64,000 nucleotides of DNA. Origin: Gaoshiqia hydrogeniformans. Lineage in GTDB: Bacteria; Bacteroidota; Bacteroidia; Bacteroidales; Prolixibacteraceae. Both the position numbers and the translations under genes were made by a program. Below the pieces are notes generated by a model, which was not told the origin of the DNA, did no database searches, and saw nothing but the letters and a program-made list of their open reading frames with translations. This document shows, in pieces, positions 25,110 to 32,397 of this stretch. The stretch's first letter is position 1, and each line of letters starts with the position of its first letter. The stretch spans positions 3,472,001 to 3,536,000 of the forward strand of contig NZ_CP186334.1 of assembly GCF_049347105.1 (NCBI RefSeq), read 5' to 3'.

Positions 25110-26510
25110 TCAGTGAAATGTTCTTTTCAGGTGAAGTCCGAATCCAACTGAATTTTTCCTGAGTTCGCCAAAATCTGCCGCCAATTGGGCCGACAGGGTA
25201 TACGGCCGGTTTTTGCCTGTCAGGCTTAGTTCGCAGAGCGAAAAAAACTGCTGTTTCATGTCGTCGTACGGATTTTTCCAGGTTCCGAAATTACGGGAAT
25301 AAGTGAGCATGCTTTTCCATGCAAGCGACCGGCCAATCAGGAAGCCTTTGGCTCCCAGATGAAAAACCGATACCCGGTTGTTTTCGAAACCATCCTGAAC
25401 GCCTTCGTTGGTGATTGTTAGCGGATAGAATAAGGGTGTTCCCATGCTAAAACCCATGTGCGAGAATCCGGTGTGATATACGCCGTGGTTAAAGTAATTA
25501 TCCATCCCCCTCATGCGTTCTTCTTTGGGCCCGGTAATCTGGTGCCGGTCGCCGCTTTGATGTTTGGTGTACATGTATTCAAGCAGCAATTCGTCGATCA
25601 GCGTTCCTGTTTTCTTTTTTTTCAGGTAGATCGTATAAATGTTGTCGCGCAGGTTGTCGAATTCCATCCCCGAGTGGTCTTCATAGGGGTGATTGAAACG
25701 AAATTCCAGCAGGTGGTTTTCCAAATTTTTCTCAAAGGTGACCAGGTAACTTCCCAGGTGGTTGCCGGCAACATTGATCTGGTCGGTTTCCAGAAACTGG
25801 TCATTCCCGTTTTGTCCAAAAATGTAGCGAAAATAATTTCTCAACCCGGTCGGGAGCTGTTCTCCGTCGGGAAGTGTTCCTCCCCAAAAAACATAGTGGT
25901 TGATTCCCAGGGTTAACCGGCTGTCGTGGCTGGTTAAAAAACGAATGGCATAAGAACGGTGGTGCAGGTGCGGCTTTTCAACGTAGCGCTCGTCGTACAG
26001 GATCCCTTCGTCGTATTCGGCTTTAACGCGAAACCAGCTTTTGGCAAAAAAAAGCGGGATGAAACCGGATGTTGAAAGGCGCATTTTCGGGTAAGGCCGG
26101 TAGTTCAGCGACCGGGTGATATCGCCGTTGGTTGAGGAAAGACCGCCTAGTTGCAGGTCCTCAGCAAATGCTCCGGCTTTAAAGCTCAAAATATGGCCTG
26201 ATAATCCGGCCCAAGCCTGGATAATTTTGGGGTCAAGCTCTTTTGGTTGTATGGATAACGCCAGTTGGGTTCCGTAATTCAGGTTCAGGTTCTCATTTAG
26301 CTGATAGTTTCCCGATAAACTGAACTCAGTTAGTTCCTGCCAGCTGGCTTCGGGCGAAAACCGGCCCAATTGGTTGTGAATTAGCCAAAAAGGAAGTTCA
26401 TCCCTGTTTCCCGCGAGGCCATAAACGCGCAGACTTACTTCGGTCAGTTCATTTTGTGCAAGTGATAAGAGGGTATTACCCCATAGTAATAGCAGGCAAA
26501 TTGTTTTCAT
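25110..26510 (-). CDS. Capsule assembly Wzi-like outer-membrane beta-barrel protein
   Basis: The 466-residue protein has a signal peptide (about 1-18) and a long succession of amphipathic beta strands ending in phenylalanine-histidine (GLHLKRTFH), as in outer-membrane barrels. The beginning, LTEVSLRVYGLAGNRDELPFWLIHNQLGRFSPEASW, and internal WGGTLPDGEQLPTGLRNYF fit the Wzi family (PF14052) as found in Bacteroidota. Wzi binds capsule polysaccharide to the surface. No capsule genes are near, so a more general role in surface glycan or envelope is possible. It is transcribed divergently from the octaheme cytochrome operon. Confidence 0.72.
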   Translation of the reverse strand: MKTICLLLLWGNTLLSLAQNELTEVSLRVYGLAGNRDELPFWLIHNQLGRFSPEASWQELTEFSLSGNYQLNENLNLNYGTQLALSIQPKELDPKIIQAWAGLSGHILSFKAGAFAEDLQLGGLSSTNGDITRSLNYRPYPKMRLSTSGFIPLFFAKSWFRVKAEYDEGILYDERYVEKPHLHHRSYAIRFLTSHDSRLTLGINHYVFWGGTLPDGEQLPTGLRNYFRYIFGQNGNDQFLETDQINVAGNHLGSYLVTFEKNLENHLLEFRFNHPYEDHSGMEFDNLRDNIYTIYLKKKKTGTLIDELLLEYMYTKHQSGDRHQITGPKEERMRGMDNYFNHGVYHTGFSHMGFSMGTPLFYPLTITNEGVQDGFENNRVSVFHLGAKGFLIGRSLAWKSMLTYSRNFGTWKNPYDDMKQQFFSLCELSLTGKNRPYTLSAQLAADFGELRKNSVGFGLHLKRTFH

Positions 26511-26649
26511 CGCTTATTTTCCTGTTTTCTGAACCATAAAAATAGAAAAATATGGTTAACTACAAGTTTAGATTCATTATAGATTACCGTTTGGGTGAAA
26601 AATTTTACCTGGATTTAATGCTCAGATATACAATCAGATATGCCTGTTT

Positions 26650-26717
26650 TGATCATTTGATCACCAATTCATACAAAAATGTATTTTTTTACATATCAAT
26701 ATAAATAGATATTTTTG
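26650..26717 (+). promoter_or_regulatory. Promoter region of the octaheme cytochrome operon with a Crp/Fnr-like inverted repeat
   Basis: TGATCA-TT-TGATCA (26650-26663) is a symmetric sequence similar to, but not identical with, Crp/Fnr sites (TTGAT-N4-ATCAA). It lies 46 bp upstream of the -7 element TATTTTTG (26710-26717). The ATG follows at 26768. Position upstream of the core promoter suits an activator responding to oxygen or electron acceptor, which is inferred. Confidence 0.4.
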
Positions 26718-26767
26718 GCTGAGATTTTTGCAGTTCAAATTAACGCATAATTTAAAATCTGATCGGA

Positions 26768-28366
26768 ATGAACAGATCGGTCATTATTGTAATAGGAGGG
26801 GTCATTGTTGCCCTGATTTTAACAAATGCTCTTCACAAAGAGGTTTACTATAACCTGAAGCTGGAAAAACTGAAGCAGGAGTACGCGATTAAACCGGTTC
26901 CTTCGGCAGATCACTCGAAGTTTGAAATTCTTCAACAGGAATTTAAAACGCCGCAGGATGTCACTGAAGCCTGTATCTCGTGCCATACCGAACGGCACAA
27001 AGAGATCATGGCTTCGGCGCACTGGAACTGGGAGCGGGTTTCTTATGTGGAAGGCCGTGGCATTGCCGCTGCCGGCAAACGGAATGTGATCAACAACTTT
27101 TGCATCGGGGCGCAATCCAACGAGCAATCGTGTGCCAAATGCCACATCGGTTATGGCATGACCAACGACCACTTCGACTTCAACAATGCGCGGAATGTCG
27201 ATTGTATGGTTTGTCATGATAACAGTGATGAATACCTGAAAGGGACATCGATGGCCGGGTTTCCTGACCGTTCGGTTAACCTTGCCAAAGTGGCGCAAAG
27301 CGTGGGACAGCCTACCAGGCACAACTGCGGGAGTTGTCATTTCAACGGCGGCGGCGGAAACAACGTGAAACACGGCGATCTGGAGCAGGCCCTGCTGGCC
27401 GGTTCGCGCGATGTGGATGTACACATGGCCGTTAACGGCATCAACTTGGAGTGTACGGCCTGCCACACCGCCGAAAATCACCAGATTTTAGGAAAGATGT
27501 ATTCGGTATCGTCAACCAATACCCAGCGGGCTACCTGCGAACAGTGCCATACGAATACGCCTCATTTCGATCCGATCCTGAACCGGCACAACGCCAAAGT
27601 CTCGTGCCAGGCTTGCCACATTCCCGAATATGCCAAGGTTAATGCAACGAAAATGGCCTGGAAGTGGTCGGAAGCCGGAAAACTTAAGGATGGACAACCA
27701 TATCAAACCGAAGATGAGACGGGCAACCACGATTATATGACGATTAAGGGATCGTTTAAGTGGGAGAAGAACGTAAAACCGGATTATGTGTGGTTTAACG
27801 GAACTGCCGGTCATTATTTGCTGGGAGACAAGATCACTTCGGAACCCCTGGTGATCAATCCCTTAAACGGATCGCACGACGATGGGGTATCGAAAATTAT
27901 TCCTGTAAAAATACACCGGGGCGACCAGATTTACGATCGGGTGCATAAAACCCTGATCCAACCGAAACTATGGTCGGATACCAAAGGCGACAGCGCTTAC
28001 TGGATGGACCTGGACTGGGACAAAGCGGCAGCCGCCGGAATGAAAATAATCGGTCTGCCCTATAGCGGAGAGTACGGTTTTATTGAAACGGAAATGTACT
28101 GGCCGGTCAACCATATGGTTTCGCCAAAAGAACAGGCCGTGTCGTGTGCCGAATGTCATACCCGTTCTGCAGACGGCCGTCTGGCCGGATTAACCGGTTT
28201 TTACCTGCCGGGACGCGATTATAACAAGCCGCTCGATATTTTCGGTTTCCTGCTGTTCTTTGGTTCGCTGGCAGCGGTTGTCATTCATGCCGCCGTTCGG
28301 ATTATCGTCTCCATTAAAAACAAGCAGTATGAAACCAAAATTATTGACTACGATACCGATAATTAA
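26768..28366 (+). CDS. Octaheme c-type cytochrome, tetrathionate reductase (Otr) family, membrane anchored
   Basis: The 532-residue protein has eight CxxCH haem sites (cysteines starting at about 69, 122, 146, 187, 229, 257, 280 and 460), the spacing of the octaheme tetrathionate reductase family. The final motif is separated by the large insertion between haems seven and eight. Related enzymes reduce tetrathionate, nitrite or hydroxylamine in the periplasm. Unlike the soluble Shewanella protein, this one has an N-terminal hydrophobic anchor (4-21) and a C-terminal helix (489-515), suggesting attachment to the inner membrane. The next gene, a cytochrome b, is 34 bp downstream and probably feeds electrons from quinol. 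The terminal acceptor is not proven. Confidence 0.9.
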   Translation: MNRSVIIVIGGVIVALILTNALHKEVYYNLKLEKLKQEYAIKPVPSADHSKFEILQQEFKTPQDVTEACISCHTERHKEIMASAHWNWERVSYVEGRGIAAAGKRNVINNFCIGAQSNEQSCAKCHIGYGMTNDHFDFNNARNVDCMVCHDNSDEYLKGTSMAGFPDRSVNLAKVAQSVGQPTRHNCGSCHFNGGGGNNVKHGDLEQALLAGSRDVDVHMAVNGINLECTACHTAENHQILGKMYSVSSTNTQRATCEQCHTNTPHFDPILNRHNAKVSCQACHIPEYAKVNATKMAWKWSEAGKLKDGQPYQTEDETGNHDYMTIKGSFKWEKNVKPDYVWFNGTAGHYLLGDKITSEPLVINPLNGSHDDGVSKIIPVKIHRGDQIYDRVHKTLIQPKLWSDTKGDSAYWMDLDWDKAAAAGMKIIGLPYSGEYGFIETEMYWPVNHMVSPKEQAVSCAECHTRSADGRLAGLTGFYLPGRDYNKPLDIFGFLLFFGSLAAVVIHAAVRIIVSIKNKQYETKIIDYDTDN

Positions 28367-28400
28367 CCTGAAGTGACAGTTTCAACCCAAAAGGAGTATC

Positions 28401-29060
28401 ATGAAAAAAATATATATCTATCAACGTTTTGAACGTTTTTGGCACTGGTCGCAGGCCATTCTGATCATCTTTCTGGCCCTCACCGGTTTTGAAGTGCACG
28501 GCACCTTCCATATCCTGGGTTTCGAACAGGCAGCCCGGTATCACCGGGTGGCTTCGTGGATACTGATCGTGTTGATCGTTTTTGCCATCTTCTGGCATTT
28601 TGCGACCGGCGAATGGAAACAATATTTGCCGACAACCAAAAAACTGAAAGAACAGTTGCTGTACTATTCACTGGGCATGTTTAAAGGAGAAAAGCACCCG
28701 ACAAATAAAACCGAGCTGAGCAAGCTTAATCCGCTGCAACGTTTGGTTTATCTCGGATTTAAGCTGGTATTGATCCCCCTGACCCTGATCTCGGGGGTGT
28801 TTTACATGCTGCATAAAACCATCGACGAGAATAATGTGGTGATCGTGGAGGATATTCCGCTGGGAACCATTGCTTTTTGGCATACACTCGGCGCCATGCT
28901 GCTGATGGCTTTTCTGGTTGTTCACGTGTATATGACCACGACCGGGCATAGCCCGACGTCCAACATCAACGCGATGATTACCGGTTACGAGGAACTGGAG
29001 GACGAGAATGACGAACCGGAAGAAAATTCAACAAAGATCAATCAACCTGAAAAACAATAA
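28401..29060 (+). CDS. Membrane cytochrome b/b6 domain protein, quinol-linked electron donor
   Basis: The 219-residue protein has four membrane helices and matches the cytochrome b561/Ni-Fe hydrogenase b-type family (PF01292). Haem-ligand histidines sit in ERFWHWSQAILI (helix 1), RYHRVASW and IFWHFATGEW (helix 2 region), AFWHTLGAMLL and LVVHVYMTTTGHSP (last helix). Such subunits take electrons from the quinone pool to periplasmic reductases. It lies in an operon after the octaheme cytochrome and 1 bp before the first YeeE/YedE gene, so it is the likely electron donor of the octaheme enzyme. The C terminus is a charged acidic tail. Confidence 0.88.
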   Translation: MKKIYIYQRFERFWHWSQAILIIFLALTGFEVHGTFHILGFEQAARYHRVASWILIVLIVFAIFWHFATGEWKQYLPTTKKLKEQLLYYSLGMFKGEKHPTNKTELSKLNPLQRLVYLGFKLVLIPLTLISGVFYMLHKTIDENNVVIVEDIPLGTIAFWHTLGAMLLMAFLVVHVYMTTTGHSPTSNINAMITGYEELEDENDEPEENSTKINQPEKQ

Positions 29061-29061
29061 G

Positions 29062-29583
29062 ATGATGAAGCCAAGACCGTATATGAATCCCTACCTGGCA
29101 GGTTTTCTGTTGGGCCTGCTGCTGCTGGCGACCATTTATATCTCGGGACGGGGATTGGGTGCAAGCGGCGCCTTTAAAAGCATGATGGTAGCCGCTGTTC
29201 AGACCGTTGCGCCCGAACATGCCGAGAATAGTTTGTACTACAAGGAATTTGCCGCGAATAACCCGGGAAGCCCTTTGCGCGACTGGTTGTTTTTTGAAGT
29301 GATCGGCGTGATGATCGGCGCTTTTTTTTCGGGCGTGCTGGCTAACCGCGTTGGCTTAAAATTTGAAAAGGGACCGCGTTCGAGCAACCGGGCCCGTATT
29401 ATTGCAGCTATTCTGGGCGGAATCCTGTTTGGTTACGGTTCGCAGTTGGGGAGGGGATGTACCAGCGGGTCGGCCTTAAGCGGAATGGCCGTGATGTCGT
29501 TTGGCGGAATTATCACCATGTTTGCCATTTTCGGGTCGGGCTATGCCTTAGCGTATTTTTTCAGAAAACTTTGGATAAAATAG
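29062..29583 (+). CDS. YeeE/YedE family sulfur transporter, first half
   Basis: From the ATG at 29062 (1 bp after the cytochrome b stop) the protein has 173 residues and four or five membrane helices. It carries the conserved cysteine motif GRGCTSGSALSGMAVMSFGG, which in the YeeE/YedE (TsuA) family lines the thiosulfate path. Only half of a full-length transporter is present; the partner half is the next gene. Such two-gene arrangements are common and the products are presumed to pair. Role: import or handling of thiosulfate or another sulfur species for the octaheme reductase or for assimilation. An earlier in-frame start inside the cytochrome b gene was rejected. Confidence 0.88.
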   Translation: MMKPRPYMNPYLAGFLLGLLLLATIYISGRGLGASGAFKSMMVAAVQTVAPEHAENSLYYKEFAANNPGSPLRDWLFFEVIGVMIGAFFSGVLANRVGLKFEKGPRSSNRARIIAAILGGILFGYGSQLGRGCTSGSALSGMAVMSFGGIITMFAIFGSGYALAYFFRKLWIK

Positions 29584-29589
29584 AATATC

Positions 29590-30792
29590 ATGGGACCAAT
29601 CGTACCTTACATCATATCAGACGAATTTAACCTGATCATTGCTTTAATCATCGGGATCGGATTTGGCTTTATCCTGGAACAGGCCGGATTTTCTTCCACC
29701 AAAAAACTGGTTGGCGTGTTTTACGGTTATGATTTTACCGTGCTGCGTGTTTTTTTCACAGCTGGCGTAACCGCCATGATCGGGGTGGTTTTGCTCAATC
29801 ATTTCGGAATTCTGGACGTCCGGTTAATCTACGTCAATCCCACCTTTTTGCGCTCGGCCATTATTGGCGGAATCGTGATGGGAGCCGGATTTATTATCGG
29901 CGGTTTTTGCCCCGGAACCGGTGTTTGCGCCGCTTCCATCGGTAAAATGAACGGGATGTTGTTTGTTCTTGGCGGCTTCGTGGGCGTATTCCTGTTTATG
30001 GAAACCTATCCGCTGATCAAAGATTTTTACCTGGCCGATGCGATGGGGCCGCTAAAAATGAATGAACAACTCGGATTGTCGACGCCGCTTTTTGCTTTTT
30101 TAATGACCGCCGTTGCGCTGATGGCTTTTTATTTTACCTGGAAAATAGAGAAACGCGTCCGGAAAAGCAGTTACCACACCTCTAGAATATGGGTGTCGCG
30201 TTATGCTTTTGCTTCCCTGGTCCCTTTTGCGGTAATTGCCGTCATCTTTATTTTTCCCGACAGGGAACAGCTGATTGCCAGTAGAGTAGCTGACGCGCAA
30301 CGTCAAAAGAAATGTGTTTTTCACGAGATCACGGCAGATAAATTGGCCGATGAAATTGTCAATCATTATTACGAACTGAATGTGATTGATGTCCGGTCGC
30401 CCGAAGAATACGAGGTTTACCACCTGCCGATGGCCATTAATATTCCGTTTGAAGAGCTGACCGACCGAAAATGGGCACACCTGTTCAAACAAAAAATGAA
30501 AACAAATATTTTTTATGCCGACAGCGATACCCTGGTGAAAATGTCGTGTTTGAAGGCCCGTTTTGTCGGAAAGTCACGCAACCTGATCCTGAGGGAGTCG
30601 GCACACGAGTTTCATCAACTGTTTTACGAACCGGCGCTTCCGGAGATGACCACTGCCTCCAAACAGGAAATTAATGAATATCATTTCAGAAATAAAGCGG
30701 CCCGCGATATGGATGCCCTCACCGAAGCCTTGAAGAATATCGGGAAACCGGTGACGATGGAAGTGAAAGTGGCCTCCGGCGGATGCAGTTAG
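29590..30792 (+). CDS. YeeE/YedE second half fused to a rhodanese-like domain
   Basis: Residues 1-225 form a YeeE/YedE half with the cysteine motif GGFCPGTGVCAASIGKMNG (C107, C113) and membrane helices to about 222. Residues 245-345 form a rhodanese fold: LNVIDVRSPEEYEVYHLPMAINIPFEEL and NIFYADSDTLVKMSCLKARFVG. In active rhodaneses the residue after the tyrosine of the central strand is the catalytic cysteine; here that loop reads YADSDTLV and has none, though C320 lies ten residues on. The protein ends in SGGCS, with C399 next to last. The domain may bind or relay sulfur rather than catalyse transfer. It is the last gene of the operon and a long hairpin follows. Confidence 0.88.
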   Translation: MGPIVPYIISDEFNLIIALIIGIGFGFILEQAGFSSTKKLVGVFYGYDFTVLRVFFTAGVTAMIGVVLLNHFGILDVRLIYVNPTFLRSAIIGGIVMGAGFIIGGFCPGTGVCAASIGKMNGMLFVLGGFVGVFLFMETYPLIKDFYLADAMGPLKMNEQLGLSTPLFAFLMTAVALMAFYFTWKIEKRVRKSSYHTSRIWVSRYAFASLVPFAVIAVIFIFPDREQLIASRVADAQRQKKCVFHEITADKLADEIVNHYYELNVIDVRSPEEYEVYHLPMAINIPFEELTDRKWAHLFKQKMKTNIFYADSDTLVKMSCLKARFVGKSRNLILRESAHEFHQLFYEPALPEMTTASKQEINEYHFRNKAARDMDALTEALKNIGKPVTMEVKVASGGCS

Positions 30793-30861
30793 CCGTTGTT
30801 GCATGTTGGGGACATAAATGCCGGGTTTATTCAGGATTTGTAGATTGTAAATAGATAGATT

Positions 30862-30912
30862 GAATTTTCAGCCTTTCGACTTCAGCAATGAAGTTGAAAA
30901 AGCTGAAAATTC
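30862..30912. other. Long stem-loop after the sulfur operon
   Basis: GAATTTTCAGC (30862-30872) pairs with GCTGAAAATTC (30902-30912). Inside it, ACTTCA pairs with TGAAGT around a GCAA tetraloop, with a one-base bulge between the helices. The whole 51-nt structure lies 70 bp after the last operon stop. The few T residues after it (GTTTTG) make it a possible terminator or RNA-stabilising hairpin. Confidence 0.65.
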
Positions 30913-31013
30913 GTTTTGTACGAATCCGGCGATCAACTGAATCTGCTAGGGGATTGTCAGTTTGTCCCCCCTGAAAAGACAATTTCTACGAAGTTTTTTT
31001 TGCTTTATCCCGA

Positions 31014-31021
31014 TATCTTTG
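31014..31021 (+). promoter_or_regulatory. -7 promoter element of the GH105 gene
   Basis: TATCTTTG fits TAnnTTTG and ends 32 bp before the ATG at 31054. The region before it contains a run of eight T residues; no proper -33 box was seen. Confidence 0.45.
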
Positions 31022-31053
31022 TCCGAAGAAACACCGGTTAATTTTTTAATTAA

Positions 31054-32274
31054 ATGAATAACCTAATGAAACTGTTTAAAACTTTTGCATTCCTGATGCT
31101 GAGTGCATCACTCCTGATGAATTCTGCGTGCAAGCAAGTTGCTCCCGAAACAACAAGTCCGCTGCAATGGGCTATAAAAATGGCCGATTCGGATATGAAA
31201 CGCAACCCCGATGCGTCGATGCTCGATTTTAGCCCGAAACCGGTCTGGAGCTACACCCAGGGCCTGGTTACCCTGGCCAATCAACGGCTGGCTGCCGAAA
31301 CCGGCGATCCGAAATATTACGAATACGGCTTGGCTTATGCCGATAAAATGATTGATGACGAAGGAAATATCGCGACTTACAGCATCGAGAAATATAATGT
31401 CGACCTGGTTAATTCGGGTAAAATTCTGTTCGAAATTTATGAGAAGACGGGCAACGAAAAATACCGCAAAGCCATCTTTTTGCTAAACAGCCAGTTGGAG
31501 ACTCACCCGCGAACAAGCGAAGGCGGGTTCTGGCATAAACTGATTTATCCGCATCAACTCTGGCTGGATGGGGTTTACATGGCCGATCCGTTCCATGCCC
31601 AGTTCGGGGCAGTATTTGATCATCCCGAGGCGTTTGATGATGCTGCCAACCAGGTGTTGGTGGTTCAGAAAAATACACACGACAGCATCACCGGCCTGAA
31701 TTTTCACGGATGGGACGAAAGCCGCGAACAACGCTGGGCAAACCCCGAAACCGGCCGTTCTCCCCACATCTGGGGCCGCGCCCAGGGCTGGTATTTTATG
31801 GCAATTGTCGATATCCTCGATTTTTTACCGGCCGATCACCCCAACCGCGATGCTTTAATCGGCATATTAAACACCGTTGCCGAAGCGGTTGTAAACGTGC
31901 AGGACGACGAAACAGGCGTCTGGTACCAGGTGCTGGATCAGGGCGGACGCGAAGGAAATTACCTGGAATCGACTGCTTCGTGCATGTTTGTTTATGCGTT
32001 GCTGAAAGGCGTGCGTATGGGGTACCTGGATGCGTCGTACCTGGAACCTGCGAAAAAAGGATTTGAAGGGATCCTGAAAACCTTTATCCGTGAAAACGAA
32101 GACGGGACCATCTCCCTGACTCAATGCTGCGCTGTGGCCGGTTTGGGGGGAACACCTTACCGCGACGGTTCCTATGAATACTACATTTCGACGGTGATTC
32201 GTGACGACGATCCCAAGGGTGTCGGCCCTTTTATTATGGCAGGCATCGAAATGCAGAAAGCATTGGATAAGTAG
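31054..32274 (+). CDS. Glycoside hydrolase family 105/88 unsaturated uronyl hydrolase (lipoprotein)
   Basis: The 406-residue protein has a lipoprotein signal (cysteine at about 26, LLMNSACKQ) and the alpha/alpha-barrel of GH105. YPHQLWLDGVYMADPFHAQF holds the conserved catalytic aspartate, and HIWGRAQGWYFMAIVDIL and the NYLESTASCMFVYALLKG segment are also typical. The family removes 4,5-unsaturated uronic acids left by polysaccharide lyases from pectin, ulvan or similar glycans. As a lipoprotein it acts in the periplasm or on the surface. It sits at the left border of the sulfatase-rich utilization locus, convergent with the sulfatase-GH43 operon. No lyase is found in the window. Met5 is an alternative start. 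Confidence 0.9.
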   Translation: MNNLMKLFKTFAFLMLSASLLMNSACKQVAPETTSPLQWAIKMADSDMKRNPDASMLDFSPKPVWSYTQGLVTLANQRLAAETGDPKYYEYGLAYADKMIDDEGNIATYSIEKYNVDLVNSGKILFEIYEKTGNEKYRKAIFLLNSQLETHPRTSEGGFWHKLIYPHQLWLDGVYMADPFHAQFGAVFDHPEAFDDAANQVLVVQKNTHDSITGLNFHGWDESREQRWANPETGRSPHIWGRAQGWYFMAIVDILDFLPADHPNRDALIGILNTVAEAVVNVQDDETGVWYQVLDQGGREGNYLESTASCMFVYALLKGVRMGYLDASYLEPAKKGFEGILKTFIRENEDGTISLTQCCAVAGLGGTPYRDGSYEYYISTVIRDDDPKGVGPFIMAGIEMQKALDK

Positions 32275-32296
32275 ATATAGAGAATAGAATTATGGG

Positions 32297-32330
32297 AAAG
32301 GGTAGATGCAGTTTTTGCATTTACCCTTTT
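32297..32330. terminator. Bidirectional terminator between GH105 and the sulfatase-GH43 gene
   Basis: AAAGGGTAGATGC (32297-32309) pairs with GCATTTACCCTTT (32316-32328), with one G-U pair. It ends in TTTT on the plus strand and has AAA for T-runs on the minus strand, between convergent genes. Confidence 0.85.
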
Positions 32331-32397
32331 AAATTTTCGGCTGAACCCGAAATGTCATCTCCGAAACCTGCGTTTTTGATCAGTCGGCGGCTGTTTT

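Noticed and set aside
28341..28671. Overlapping minus-strand frames at the octaheme/cytochrome b junction
   Set aside because: They oppose two well-supported genes and show no family features.
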